Shown here piece after piece: positions 32,723 to 42,909 of a stretch of 64,000 nucleotides of DNA. The notes under the pieces were generated by a model, which worked only from the letters and a program-made list of their open reading frames with translations, was not told the DNA's origin and searched no databases. Every line of letters begins with the position of its first letter. Within the stretch, counting starts at the first letter, position 1. This DNA comes from Onstottus_B arcticum (GTDB taxonomy: Bacteria; Acidobacteriota; Blastocatellia; UBA7656), in assembly GCA_038040485.1 (NCBI GenBank), contig JBBPIE010000011.1, positions 1 to 64,000 on the forward strand, in the 5' to 3' direction. The translations under genes were made by a program, and so were the position numbers.

Positions 32723-34738
32723 TCATTCACTAACCAGTTCGAAGAGCTGCTTCTCGCTAATCTCCTTCACGCCGGCCTTCCGAGCCTTCGCAAGCTTCGA
32801 GCCCGGGTCCTCGCCGACCACCAGATAGTCCAGCTTTTTAGAAACCGAAGCCAGGACCGCGCCGCCCTGTTCCTCGATCCATTTCTCGGCGGCACTGCGC
32901 GGCATCGTCTCGAGCTTGCCGGTGATGATAAACGTCTTGCCGGTAAGCGGTCCGGTTTTGACCTCTTTCTTCGCTCGCGCCATCTTCAAGCCGGCGGCCC
33001 GCAGCGTCTCTGCCAGCTTGCGATTGCGCTCGTCAGCGAACCACTCGTGAACGCTGTGCGCGATCTGCGGACCGATGCCGCTGATTGCCGAGATGTCTTC
33101 TTCGGTCGCGTTCAACAACGCGTCGATGTCATGAAAAGTCTCGACCAGCAGCGCGGCTACGCCTTCACCCACGTGACGGATGCCAAGCGCCAGGAGCACA
33201 TTCTCAAACGGCCGCAGCTTGCTCGCTTCGAGCGCCGACAGCAGATTGGCGATCGACTTCTCCTTGAAGCCCGGAAGCTGCGCGATCTCTTTTTCGGTGA
33301 GCGCGTAAAGATCGCCGCCGTTCTTAACCAGCCCAAGTTCGAGCATCTTGTGCAGCGTCGAATAGCCCAGCCCGCGTATGTCCATCGCGCCTCGGCTCAC
33401 GAAATGCGCAAGCCCTTCAAGCAACTGCGCCGGGCAGTCGCGATTCACGCAGTAGGCCATCGCGTCGCCTTCTTCGTGAACCACGGGCTGGCCGCACGAC
33501 GGACACTTAGTCGGATACTTGAAGACCTTCTCTTTTCCGGTTCGCTGTTCCAGCACGGGACCGACCACTTGCGGGATAACGTCGCCCGCGCGTTTGACGA
33601 CCACCATGTCGCCGACGCGAATGTCCTTGCGGCGAATGTCATCCTGGTTGTGCAGCGTCGCAAGCTTGATCGTGACTCCTCCCAACCGCACCGGTTCGAG
33701 CACCGCGTACGGGTTCATCGAGCCCGTTCGGCCGACATTGACCCCGATCTCTTTCAACCGCGTCGTCGCGACCTGACCCGGGAACTTGTAAGCGATGGCC
33801 CACCGCGGATCGCGGCTCACCGTGCCGAGCAAACGCTGGTACTCGAGGTCGTCGACCTTCACGACGACGCCGTCGATCTCGTAGTCGAGCGAGTCTCGTT
33901 TCTTTTCCCAGGCATTGCAGAACTCGATCACGCCTTGAATCGATTCGTGCCATCGATAGTTCGAGTTCACCGGGAAGCCCCACTCGGCCAGCGTCTCCAG
34001 AATCTCCTTCTGAGTGTGAAGCGTTTTGTTCTCGATGTGCCCAATCGCATAACCAAAGAAGGCGAGCGGCCGCTTTTTCGTGACTTGCGGGTCGAGCTGT
34101 CGAATCGCGCCGGCAGCCGCGTTTCGCGGATTTGCGAACTGAGATTCGCCCTTGTCTGCGCGTTCCTCGTTCATCGCTTCAAAAGCGGAAACCGGCAGGT
34201 ACACTTCGCCGCGCACTTCCATAAGCGGAACGTCATCGGCGCCTTTGAGCTTCAGCGGAATCTGTTTGACCGTCTTCAAGTTGGCGGTTACGTCTTCACC
34301 GATCACGCCATTCCCGCGAGTCGCGCCGCGCACAAAGCTTCCGTTCTGATAAGTCAGCGCAATCGCCACTCCGTCGATCTTCATCTCGGTCACATAGGCG
34401 ATGTCGCGACGGTCCAGCAGATTGCTGATTCGTTTATCAAACGCCAGCAGTTCCGCTTCGCTGAACGCGTTCGCCAGCGAGAGCATCGGCGCGTGATGCG
34501 GCACCTTCTTGAATCGCTCGAGTGGTTCTCCGCCAATCCGCTGTGTGGGCGAGTCGGGAGACGCGAGCTCCGGATGCGCGCGCTCTAGCTCAAGCAACTC
34601 GCGGAACATCCGATCGTACTCGGCGTCGGAAATCTCGGGCGAGTCCTGAACGTAATAGAGGTAGTTGTGGTACTCGAGCTTCTGTCGAAGCTCCGCCATT
34701 CGAGCTGCGGTGCGGTCGATGTCGATATCGGTGCTCAT
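32723..34738 (-). CDS. ligA: NAD-dependent DNA ligase
   Basis: The 671-residue ligase has the Ia domain (about 1-70), the nucleotidyltransferase domain with adenylated Lys120 in EMKIDG, the OB fold, a four-Cys zinc finger (CPSCGQP...CVNRDCPAQ), helix-hairpin-helix repeats and a C-terminal BRCT domain (GKTFIITGKLE). It seals nicks using NAD+ in replication and repair. The gene lies 126 nt after the AddA-like gene and 15 nt before the nth-like gene. Confidence 0.97.
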   Translation of the reverse strand: MSTDIDIDRTAARMAELRQKLEYHNYLYYVQDSPEISDAEYDRMFRELLELERAHPELASPDSPTQRIGGEPLERFKKVPHHAPMLSLANAFSEAELLAFDKRISNLLDRRDIAYVTEMKIDGVAIALTYQNGSFVRGATRGNGVIGEDVTANLKTVKQIPLKLKGADDVPLMEVRGEVYLPVSAFEAMNEERADKGESQFANPRNAAAGAIRQLDPQVTKKRPLAFFGYAIGHIENKTLHTQKEILETLAEWGFPVNSNYRWHESIQGVIEFCNAWEKKRDSLDYEIDGVVVKVDDLEYQRLLGTVSRDPRWAIAYKFPGQVATTRLKEIGVNVGRTGSMNPYAVLEPVRLGGVTIKLATLHNQDDIRRKDIRVGDMVVVKRAGDVIPQVVGPVLEQRTGKEKVFKYPTKCPSCGQPVVHEEGDAMAYCVNRDCPAQLLEGLAHFVSRGAMDIRGLGYSTLHKMLELGLVKNGGDLYALTEKEIAQLPGFKEKSIANLLSALEASKLRPFENVLLALGIRHVGEGVAALLVETFHDIDALLNATEEDISAISGIGPQIAHSVHEWFADERNRKLAETLRAAGLKMARAKKEVKTGPLTGKTFIITGKLETMPRSAAEKWIEEQGGAVLASVSKKLDYLVVGEDPGSKLAKARKAGVKEISEKQLFELVSE

Positions 34739-34863
34739 AGTTCAATCTGGTCCTGGAGATGGAGCCGCCAACCCGACAAACCTGAATTGGGCAAGACCTT
34801 GCAATGATTCGCGTTGATTCGTGCGATTCGCGGATTCTGCAATCGTCTTGCCGAACCCGCAAA

Positions 34864-37800
34864 TCATGACTCAGAGCCGCTGGTTTCGGAAAGCCATATG
34901 CGGCCCGGCTCGCACAGGTCGAGGAAGTTGCACACTCGGCAATGTGCGGCTGGCCTCGTGGGGAAGCTCTTCGGCCCCGATGAAGAAACAAGCTCGGCCA
35001 TAGCTTCATCGATCGCGCGAGCTGCAGCCTCGCGTTCGAGCAATGCGTCAGGCAAGCTCACTTCGATGTCCGGATCGAGAAAGTGCAGCGTCACCTTTAC
35101 TCGCGCGATAGACGGCATCAACTCGCGAACCGCAAGCGCATAAGCCTGCATCTGCAACCGGTAGTCGCTCGCTAATATGTCGACTTCAGCTTGAAGCTGA
35201 GAAGAAGGCCCTTCTCGTGCGCCGCTCGCAAACGCGAACGCCAGTTGCTCGCGCTCGCTAACCTCGGACGCTTCCTTTCGAGCGTGGAATCGGTTTGTTT
35301 TGAAGTCGATGATTTCCGCGTTTAGTCCGGCCGGCGACCGATAGATCAAAAGCTTGTCGATGGTTCCCGTTACCAGGCCGAGCGGCCGCCGCAACCGGAA
35401 CCGCAACTCGCTGGTGACGCCGCGCGGGACGTGATCCGTGATTCGTGATTCGTGAGATTCAGCACGAGCGGCTTCGATTCGACGGCGCACTTTGCTTGAG
35501 ACATAGTTCTCCGCCAGCGGCAGCAAGTCGCGAACGGCTTTCTCGGGATCGATCTCGATGAGCCGCTCGCTGAGTTCCGCTTCTCGTTGCCGCAGCACCT
35601 CTGCAAAGCTTCTTCTCAACGTAGTGTGAAGATCGTCGCCCTCCGAGTACATTTCGCAGAAGCGATGAATAACGGCGCCCTTCAGCGTCGCGGTCAAGTT
35701 GGCCGGCGGCTCGGGAGCGTCCGCGTCGTTCCACACCGCGACCTGGTCTTCGGGCGGCGTGCGCAGCACTCGATCGAAGTAATACTGCCGGGGGCAGCGG
35801 CGGTAGTTCAGCAACTGCGTCACGCTGAAACGGTGAAGCCCGCTCGCGTGCTGCGGCTCGATACGCCCGAGAAGCGGAAAGCTCCGGTCGTCGGGCGGCA
35901 TCAATTCTCGATCAACGCCGGCAACCCCGGCTGCTTCCGATGAACCTTGATGAGCCGAAGCGTCAGCAAGATTCACGGTTACTCGAACCTCGATCCCTTC
36001 GCTTGATCTGAGCACACCGCTCTTGGGTTGTGCATCAAGCCCGAGCGCCTTGCTTACCCAGCCAAGCCACGAGCCTCTCAAACTCGACAGGTCTTTCGCT
36101 GCGCCCGACAGTATCAACCGGTCTTTCGCGCGAGTCGCCGCAACGTACAACAAACGCATGCTTTCGAATTCCTCGCGCCGTTTCGCCCGCTCCACGAAAG
36201 CAGCAGCCGCGCATCCCGCAACAAGCCTGCCTCTTCCATCGGGGACCTTGAGAGTAAGACCGCGATGCCGGTCCAACGCCCACCACTCCCGGCGGTTGTC
36301 CGGAAGACGATGAAGATCGGGGATTATCACCAGCGGGAACTCGAGTCCCTTCGATTGATGAATCGACATCAGCCGGACCGCGTCAGCCGAATCGTCAAGC
36401 TGGCCTTCGCTCTCCCGGCCGCCGGCTTCCTCGAACTCTTGCACGAAGCGGACAAAGTCACGGATCAGATATGCGCCCGACTGCTCGAATCGTTCCGCAA
36501 GCGTCAGCAGCTTTTCGATGTTCGCAAGCCGGCCGGCGCCGTCGAAGTTCGCCGCGGCAACGATCCGATATTCGGAAGCGTCAATCGCAAATCGCAGAAG
36601 CTCCGACAGCCGAGAACGCTTCACTCGTAAACTCAAATCGCCTAGCAGCGCTTTGGCGTGGTTTAGCGCCGCCCGGTCTGAAGCGTCTATCAGATCTATC
36701 AGCTCGTGATGATCGATTGCATCAAGCAGAGGCCGAACTCCGTTTCGCCTCAGCAGGCGGTCATGCTCCAACGCCTTCGCTTGAAGCGGCGCGCAACGAA
36801 GCGCCAGTAGCGCATCGTCCGACAGGCCGCAGATCGGTGAGCGCAGCACCGCCGCAAGCGCGACTTCGTCCGTCTTGTTGTCGAGGAACCGCAGAAGCTG
36901 AATGAAGTCGGTGATCTCCTCGCGCGCGTAAAAGCCTTTCCCGTCGACCGTTACATAAGGAACGCCAGCGCGCCGCAACGCCGACTCGTAGAGATGCACT
37001 TCGGTCATCGCCCGAAACAGCAGCGCGATGTCTCGGTATTCGAGCGTGTGTCTGCCGGAGGCGCTGTCCGGGCCGGGCGCGCTGATCGACTCGTTTCCAA
37101 CCAGCGAGATGATTCGCGCGGCCAACTGCTCTGCGTCGCGCTCGCGGGGCTTTTGCTGCGGCTGCCCGTCTGCCGGCTCGTCCGGTCTCAGGTCCACCAG
37201 CAACTCGACGACGGGCGGTGGATCTTCGTCTTCGCGGGCGGCGATGCCTGGTTCGTGGTCGACATAGCCCAGTTCGTTCAATTCTTCAGGCGTGAGTGCG
37301 GACCGCTGGAATACGTGCTCGAACAACAGGGTGAAGAACCGAATCAACGGCGGCTGGCTGCGAAAGTTTCGGTTGAGCTTTACCGGCAACCCGTTCTGCG
37401 CTTCGATCCTCGCGGTCATCTCGCGAAAGACGTCTACGTCCGCGCCTCGAAAACCGTAGATCGATTGCTTGCGGTCGCCGACGATAAACAGGTTCGCGCG
37501 TAGGGTAGACTTTAGTCTGCGATGCGCGGTCTTGCTCCCGTCAACCTCGCTAGTCCTCTCGTTCAATTTGTCGAGCTGACCGAAGTCGGTGCCACCCAGG
37601 GCGAGCTTCGACATCAAATCGCCTTGAAGTCCATTCGTGTCCTGAAACTCATCGACCAGGAAAAACTGGTAGCGGCCCGAGGTGCGGCGCAGGATTTCCG
37701 GATGCTCTTCAAGCAGCCTGAGCGCGCGAACCTGCAAGTCGTCAAAGTCAAGCGAAGACGTGCGCCGCTTCTCTTCGTCGAGCCTTTGCTCGGCGCTCGC

Positions 37801-38844
37801 GACTACTTTGATCAGCTCTTTCGCATAGTGTCTTGCACTCAGATCGAAGAACGCTTGTGCGACCCTGCCGCGAAGATTGGTCTCCCAGATCAGCTTGTCC
37901 AGTTCCTTCACCAGCTCGCTGATTCTGCCCTGCGCGCTGGGTCTAGCGAAGCGGCGGAATTCCTCGACGTTCCCGCAGAACTCGGCGACCGATGTCGATT
38001 CCGATGCGCTCGCCAGAAACTCAAGAAGCCGCGGCCAGCGGCGTTCGGCCTCGACACGCTTGTCTTCGGCTGAACGCGAAAGGTCGCGAGCCTGCGTGAA
38101 CTCGCGCATCTTTGCCGACAGAACCTCGACTTCTCGCTGATAGTCCTCGATAGTCTTGTGGCTCTTGTCCACCTCCGCCGCAAGCTTTTCGACCGTCAGG
38201 CCCTGGTTCCGCAGCGAGCGATAAACGCCGATCAAGCCGCGCGCGAGCCTTGCTCGTCCGACTCCTGCAGCGAGTTGCGTAACAGCATCGCGAGGACCTG
38301 CGCTGATGAATTCGGTGAGTGATTCCTCTGCGACCGCTTCTTCGAGCATTGCCGACTGATGGGCATCGAGCAGCGCGAATTGCGGATCGATGCCGGCCTC
38401 GACCGGGAAGTCGCGCAACAGCCGCGCGCAGAAACCGTGGATCGTCGTGATGATCGCGCCGTCCAGCGTCCGCTTGTAGCGCATCCATTTCGCGCGCTCA
38501 CCTGGGAGCGCAGGCGTCTCGCCTGCATCCGCGAGTGCGAGCGTCTTACCCGCATCTGGGACCGCATGCGTCCCTCCCGCATCAGCCGCTCCCAGCAGTC
38601 TGTCCAGCTCTCGTCTGAGCCGCTCGCGCATCTCGTTAGCCGCGCGGTTGGTGAAAGTGATCGCGACGATTTGATCTACGCTGATTTCGTAAGTGCGGAG
38701 GATGTGCAGGTAACGCTCGACCAGCACGGTCGTCTTGCCGGCGCCAGGACCCGCGGTGACCGACACGTGACGGTCGAGCGTGTGGGCGGCCTCGCGCTGC
38801 TCGGGCTTCAGCTCGCGAGGTTTGTTTTCAATCACCAGACTCAT
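34864..38844 (-). CDS. AddA/RecB-like helicase-nuclease, copy 1
   Basis: This 1326-residue UvrD-family helicase has Walker A AGPGAGKTT (31-39), the motif ITFTNRAANEMRER, FLVDEFQDTN, GDRKQSIYGFRGADV, RLMSIHQSKGLEFP and LLYVAATRAKD. The C-terminal nuclease has EIIDFKTN and LQMQAYALAV. Unlike typical AddA, it also has an iron-sulphur type cysteine set: RRCPRQYYF and HCRVCNFLDLC. It would resect double-strand breaks with the AddB-like partner at 39034. Two repeats sit inside it: TAGACTTTAGTCT at 37505 and a GC-rich palindromic set at 38507-38597. ATG 38844 is chosen over a GTG 18 nt upstream. Confidence 0.88.
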   Translation of the reverse strand: MSLVIENKPRELKPEQREAAHTLDRHVSVTAGPGAGKTTVLVERYLHILRTYEISVDQIVAITFTNRAANEMRERLRRELDRLLGAADAGGTHAVPDAGKTLALADAGETPALPGERAKWMRYKRTLDGAIITTIHGFCARLLRDFPVEAGIDPQFALLDAHQSAMLEEAVAEESLTEFISAGPRDAVTQLAAGVGRARLARGLIGVYRSLRNQGLTVEKLAAEVDKSHKTIEDYQREVEVLSAKMREFTQARDLSRSAEDKRVEAERRWPRLLEFLASASESTSVAEFCGNVEEFRRFARPSAQGRISELVKELDKLIWETNLRGRVAQAFFDLSARHYAKELIKVVASAEQRLDEEKRRTSSLDFDDLQVRALRLLEEHPEILRRTSGRYQFFLVDEFQDTNGLQGDLMSKLALGGTDFGQLDKLNERTSEVDGSKTAHRRLKSTLRANLFIVGDRKQSIYGFRGADVDVFREMTARIEAQNGLPVKLNRNFRSQPPLIRFFTLLFEHVFQRSALTPEELNELGYVDHEPGIAAREDEDPPPVVELLVDLRPDEPADGQPQQKPRERDAEQLAARIISLVGNESISAPGPDSASGRHTLEYRDIALLFRAMTEVHLYESALRRAGVPYVTVDGKGFYAREEITDFIQLLRFLDNKTDEVALAAVLRSPICGLSDDALLALRCAPLQAKALEHDRLLRRNGVRPLLDAIDHHELIDLIDASDRAALNHAKALLGDLSLRVKRSRLSELLRFAIDASEYRIVAAANFDGAGRLANIEKLLTLAERFEQSGAYLIRDFVRFVQEFEEAGGRESEGQLDDSADAVRLMSIHQSKGLEFPLVIIPDLHRLPDNRREWWALDRHRGLTLKVPDGRGRLVAGCAAAAFVERAKRREEFESMRLLYVAATRAKDRLILSGAAKDLSSLRGSWLGWVSKALGLDAQPKSGVLRSSEGIEVRVTVNLADASAHQGSSEAAGVAGVDRELMPPDDRSFPLLGRIEPQHASGLHRFSVTQLLNYRRCPRQYYFDRVLRTPPEDQVAVWNDADAPEPPANLTATLKGAVIHRFCEMYSEGDDLHTTLRRSFAEVLRQREAELSERLIEIDPEKAVRDLLPLAENYVSSKVRRRIEAARAESHESRITDHVPRGVTSELRFRLRRPLGLVTGTIDKLLIYRSPAGLNAEIIDFKTNRFHARKEASEVSEREQLAFAFASGAREGPSSQLQAEVDILASDYRLQMQAYALAVRELMPSIARVKVTLHFLDPDIEVSLPDALLEREAAARAIDEAMAELVSSSGPKSFPTRPAAHCRVCNFLDLCEPGRIWLSETSGSES
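37503..37520. repeat. Palindromic element inside AddA-like copy 1
   Basis: GGTAGACTTTAGTCTGC sits in frame and encodes the extra residues HRRLKSTL just before the conserved LRANLFIVGDRKQS motif. It is the same core as at 30180 and 48738. Confidence 0.7.
38507..38597. repeat. GC-rich palindromic repeat inside AddA-like copy 1
   Basis: Contains CTGGGAGCGCAGGCGTC and several GCCTGCATCC-like units. In frame it adds a DAGGTHAVPDAGKTLALADAG-like stretch before the conserved GAIITTIHGFCARLL. The same core occurs at 30231-30310. Confidence 0.7.
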
Positions 38845-38876
38845 AACCACTCTTGAGATCACGCGGGACTAAGAAA

Positions 38877-39055
38877 GGATTGAAAAATGAAAATTGAAAA
38901 ATGAAAATTGCAAATTGGAATTGAGAACTTCGATTCCAGAGGCCAGTCGCGGATCTGGAGGCAGCAATTTTCATTTTTCAATTTTCAGTTTTCAATTTTC
39001 AATTACCGAATTTCAATCCTCAATCCTCAATCCTCAATCCTCGGTCCTCGGCGCC
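38877..39055. repeat. 7-nt tandem repeats between the addA1 and addB1 genes
   Basis: Runs of TTGAAAA/ATGAAAA, TTTTCAA and TCAATCC 7-mers fill the 190-nt space and supply the stop codon and last residues of the upstream gene. Confidence 0.8.
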
Positions 39056-42000
39056 CTCTTCCCACGAATGCGAAACTTCTCATATCGGCACACCGCCGAG
39101 TAGTCGCAGTGCGGGCAGGTCGCTTCGGGCGCAGACGGCTCAACGAGCATCTGCCCAACTCGCAAACCGTCGATGAATTCCCAAATGCGAGCCTGCATCT
39201 CGTCGCGAACGCTTTCCCATTCCGAGGCGGAGAGACTCGAAGCGGTTTGCGTGCGCACGCCGGTATACTCGGCGAAATCTTTTCGATACAAACCCTGATT
39301 TCGCCGGGCATCGCCGCCCTTGATCGCGTAATACCCTGCGCCCGCGATCTTGCTCTCCGGCAGAAAAAGTTGCTCGAGCGCCGCAAGATAAATGTGAAGC
39401 TGCAACGCCCGGCCCTCTCGCATATCGTCCAGCGTCGCACCTTTCGAAAGCTTGTAGTCGTACGCGATCGCCGTCTTGCTGCCGTCGTGCGCGACGTCGA
39501 CTCTGTCAATCTGGCCGCGAACACGCACTGTTTCGGCTTGATCACCCGACCCGCGCTGGAAATCGAGTTTGCGATCAGTCGAGTGCGGATCGACTGCGCC
39601 GCCCTTCATCCCAAATGCAAGCTCGAAGTAAGCCGGCCTCACATCCCTGGCGCGCGTCTTTTCTTCAGCCTCAATCTCGTAGTCGAGTACCTGTTCGAGC
39701 AGCAGCTTTCTGATTTCGCGGTCGATGTTCCACACCTGATGATTGAGCGGCGGCACTACATGCTCGTGCTCGTCGAACACCGCGTCGGCCACTTTGCCAA
39801 GCTCGCGCCGCAATCCCGCTCGATCAAGTCCAGTAAGCCGCTCGCCGCGATGCAGCTCGAAGAACCGCCTGAGCGCTTCGTGCAAAAGGCTCCCCGCGTC
39901 CAGCGCCGTCAGATCGAGCGCCGCCTCGCCGCGCGGCTCCAGCCGCAGCACCTTCTCCGCGAAAAACTTGAACGGACACTTGCCGTAGAGGCTCAGCTCG
40001 CTCGCGCTGAAATCGTGACCGAGGCCGTATTGCTTGCTGAGGCTTTCGACCAATCGCTTGCTCGTAATAACTCCGTCGAACCTCCCAAAGCTCGACCCCC
40101 CGCGTTCACGTTCGATAGCGATGCGCCGTCTCGCCGTCTCGCTCAAAAAGCTTCGCTCGCAAGCGGTTGCGATCAAACTCGCGATCACCTCGGCCGGAAA
40201 GGTATCTGCGCGCTGCGCTCGATGCCGTCGTCTTTCTTCCTGTCGCACAACTAGCGTCGCAAGCTCCGAACCGCGCGACGACTCAAACAACGAGCGTCCG
40301 TCGAAATCGCTCCGCACAGTGTCTCGGCTTATCTTCGCCGGCGCGATTGCCCGGCTCAGTTCTTCGACGTAGTACGAGGCAACCGTCTCCGAACCGTCTT
40401 CCAGCACCAACGGTCTGCTCAGGTAAAGTCGTTCGGTCGCGCGGCAAGCCGCCTGATAAAAGTAGTGTTCTTCTTTCAACAACGTGTCGGGCGAGATGTC
40501 CTCGAGCGTCAGCCCGTACTCCTTCAACCGGTTGCGTTCATCGTGCGGATAGATCCAATCCCGCGAAGCTCGCAGCGGGAAGCCGCCTTCCACCAACCCT
40601 GCGATAAACACCGCGCGAAACCGCAGGCCCCGAACGTCTGTTGCTTCAAGTACCTTCAACCCATCTGGGTCGGCGCCGCCCGTCACCAGCGATTGAGCCC
40701 GCACGCATCGGACCGTTTCTTCAAGCAGAGTCGCGAGCTTGATCGCCGAGGGGGTCTCAACTCGAGCCACTGTGCGTTCCGAGATTTCGATACTCTTCGT
40801 GGCGCCCGCAAGCGCGCGGCGCAAGCCCTCCAGCCCGCGCAAATCGAGCGTCAGCGCCGAAAGCTCATCGTCGGCCACGTTGTGCTGAGAGCCTCGCACC
40901 TCGCCGGCAAACTGAAGCTGCTCGAGCATCCGCATCATCGCGTCGCGCAGCTCACGCGGCCCGCCTTGTCGAGGCGCGCCCCGGATAATATGTGCGACCC
41001 GCTCGACTACAAGCGCCGACCATGCGATCAGAGCCGGATGAACTTCGCGCGCGGATTTCGGCCTGCGTTGCGATCCGGGAAGCGGCACATCCACCGGCTC
41101 GGCGCGCTCGACTCTCCGCGTTGCTGCGGCCGGTTGCTGTCCGAACTCAGCAGCGCTCTCTTCATCCGTGTCCAATTCGTCTTCGGTCTCCGGTTTCTCG
41201 GGTTCGGGCTCGGGCAATCGAAATGTCAACTGCCGCGCGCGGTTCAACCAACTTTCTATCCGCAACTCGGCGCCCACGTATGCGATCGCGTTCTCGAGTT
41301 GATCTGCATCCCATTCGCCGACGTTCAACTCGCCTGGCGCTTTTCGATACTCAGTGACCTGTAAAAGATGGCTGTGCTCTTCGGCGAAGCGTTCTCGCAA
41401 CCCGGCAAGCTCGCTTTCAGACAAGCGAAAGTAGCCGGACTTCACGAGATCGGCCAGTTCGCCGGCCTTCACCGCGCCGCCCTCACGCGCCTGCTTTGTC
41501 AGCAACTCGAAGAGCTTCAGCGCCGCGCGCACCGCGGGAACATCGGTCAATTGGATCCGGCGCTCGAGCGAACAAGAAATGTTCTCTTCCGCGAAGACTC
41601 GTGTGACGACTTCCGAGTACGCCGCCAGCTCGCGCACGACCACGGCAATATCGGCGAGCGCGTAACCGTCCGCGAGAACGAGCCGCTTGATGCGTTTGGC
41701 GATCGCGCGAATTTCGGTTTGGCGGTCGCTGCACTCGAGGAGGGTGATGCGTGAGGCGCTTTCTTCCGCATCAGACGTAGCGCACGCTGCCGGCTTGCGA
41801 TCTGAGGGCTGGCCATCAGACGTAGCGCACGCTGCCAGCTTGCGATCTGAGGTGTGACCCTGGTCAACCTGTAAGGGAGGCCCTCCGTGGACTCCCCTCG
41901 ATTCGTTCTCGGACAATTCGTTGCCCGAAGGGTCGAACAGTCGCGCACGAAGCGGTGCCAGGTCTCCGGCGACGGGCTCAGCTTGCTCTTCAATCAGGGT

Positions 42001-42885
42001 CTCGAAGTTGGCAATCGAGTTGAGCTGCTCAATCGTCGAAGCAAACGGACGAAAGATCTCCACGTTCTGCTCGTCGCGGTTCACGTTCACGATCACTTCT
42101 GGGATCGATGGAATCAGAAACCGCAGCATCTCGCCTTGCGCGGGCGTGAAGTCGAAAAACCCATCCAACACCAACAGCTTTACCTGCGACAACCAGGGCA
42201 CGCTTACTTGCGTCCCGTCGATCTCGCCGCGCAGCACATCAAGCGCGCGCAACTGGTCGGCGTCATCTTCACTCAAACGAAAGGGATCAAGCGCCGCTTG
42301 ATAAGCCGAGTAGATCAACCCGATTTCGCGGTCGAAGTCGATCTGCCGCGAAAGTGTGTCCGGAGATTCGGCCGCTTCGACGGCGTTTTGATGAAAGTCG
42401 CGCTCGCGTGCTTCGACGATCGAAACAAACTCGGCAGGGCTTTTGGCGGCGCGTTGGATTTCGCCGATGAGCGTGGCGATGGAGTTCACACAGCCTTCTC
42501 GACGAGCGAGCGGCGCAAGCGCTTTCAGTTTCTCTTCAGCAAGCAGCCGGGACATCACTTGCGAAATCAAGCTGCGTTTTAAGGGAAGCTCATCGCGATC
42601 GATCGGGATGCGGGGCGCAATCGGGAAACTGGTTTGTTCATCCACCGCGGTCGCGAGCAGGTGTCTGACCAGTCCGCGAAAGAGAAAGACGGGAAGCGTG
42701 CCCCACACGCCTCGATTGCGCTCGCCGTCCAGCAGCCCTCTGGTGACCAGTTCAAGCAGCGGCCGGGAGGCGGTGAGATAGAGGAACCGATCGGACTCGC
42801 GTGCCGCAATCAAATCCGCGCACCGCTCGATTAGCCTCTGCCGGTTCGCGCTAAGGATGGGAGCTAGCCAGATTTGCTTGGACAA
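39034..42885 (-). CDS. AddB-like helicase/nuclease subunit, copy 1
   Basis: This 1283-residue AddB-like protein has a non-canonical N-terminal helicase part (LTASRPLLELVTRGLL; no Walker A), a middle superfamily 1 region, and a C-terminal nuclease with GQIDRVDV and AYDYKLSKG. Iron-sulphur Cys residues are seen in GKCPFKFFAEKV (about 980) and CPHCDYSAVC near the end. The likely start is TTG 42885 (LSKQIWLAPILSAN); the in-frame ATG at 42957 lies in a 7-nt repeat array and would add a repeat-derived leader. An internal repeat (41.76-41.86 kb) adds copies of SDRKLAACATSD. It should pair with the AddA-like gene at 34864. Confidence 0.84.
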   Translation of the reverse strand: MSKQIWLAPILSANRQRLIERCADLIAARESDRFLYLTASRPLLELVTRGLLDGERNRGVWGTLPVFLFRGLVRHLLATAVDEQTSFPIAPRIPIDRDELPLKRSLISQVMSRLLAEEKLKALAPLARREGCVNSIATLIGEIQRAAKSPAEFVSIVEARERDFHQNAVEAAESPDTLSRQIDFDREIGLIYSAYQAALDPFRLSEDDADQLRALDVLRGEIDGTQVSVPWLSQVKLLVLDGFFDFTPAQGEMLRFLIPSIPEVIVNVNRDEQNVEIFRPFASTIEQLNSIANFETLIEEQAEPVAGDLAPLRARLFDPSGNELSENESRGVHGGPPLQVDQGHTSDRKLAACATSDGQPSDRKPAACATSDAEESASRITLLECSDRQTEIRAIAKRIKRLVLADGYALADIAVVVRELAAYSEVVTRVFAEENISCSLERRIQLTDVPAVRAALKLFELLTKQAREGGAVKAGELADLVKSGYFRLSESELAGLRERFAEEHSHLLQVTEYRKAPGELNVGEWDADQLENAIAYVGAELRIESWLNRARQLTFRLPEPEPEKPETEDELDTDEESAAEFGQQPAAATRRVERAEPVDVPLPGSQRRPKSAREVHPALIAWSALVVERVAHIIRGAPRQGGPRELRDAMMRMLEQLQFAGEVRGSQHNVADDELSALTLDLRGLEGLRRALAGATKSIEISERTVARVETPSAIKLATLLEETVRCVRAQSLVTGGADPDGLKVLEATDVRGLRFRAVFIAGLVEGGFPLRASRDWIYPHDERNRLKEYGLTLEDISPDTLLKEEHYFYQAACRATERLYLSRPLVLEDGSETVASYYVEELSRAIAPAKISRDTVRSDFDGRSLFESSRGSELATLVVRQEERRRHRAQRADTFPAEVIASLIATACERSFLSETARRRIAIERERGGSSFGRFDGVITSKRLVESLSKQYGLGHDFSASELSLYGKCPFKFFAEKVLRLEPRGEAALDLTALDAGSLLHEALRRFFELHRGERLTGLDRAGLRRELGKVADAVFDEHEHVVPPLNHQVWNIDREIRKLLLEQVLDYEIEAEEKTRARDVRPAYFELAFGMKGGAVDPHSTDRKLDFQRGSGDQAETVRVRGQIDRVDVAHDGSKTAIAYDYKLSKGATLDDMREGRALQLHIYLAALEQLFLPESKIAGAGYYAIKGGDARRNQGLYRKDFAEYTGVRTQTASSLSASEWESVRDEMQARIWEFIDGLRVGQMLVEPSAPEATCPHCDYSAVCRYEKFRIRGKRAPRTED
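41755..41860. repeat. Tandem repeat in coding sequence of addB1
   Basis: Two copies of CATCAGACGTAGCGCACG plus a shared tail add a repeated ACATSD peptide in frame. The tail joins to a GGGAGGCCCTCCGTGG element of the same kind as at 15.76 kb. Confidence 0.65.
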
Positions 42886-42909
42886 GATGACCCCGGATTG
42901 ATGGAATGC

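Noticed and set aside
32708..34588. 626-aa plus-strand frame over ligA
   Set aside because: Antisense to a clear NAD-dependent ligase; composition is that of an antisense GC-rich frame.
38908..40254. 448-aa plus-strand frame over addB1
   Set aside because: Antisense shadow; starts in a 7-nt repeat array.
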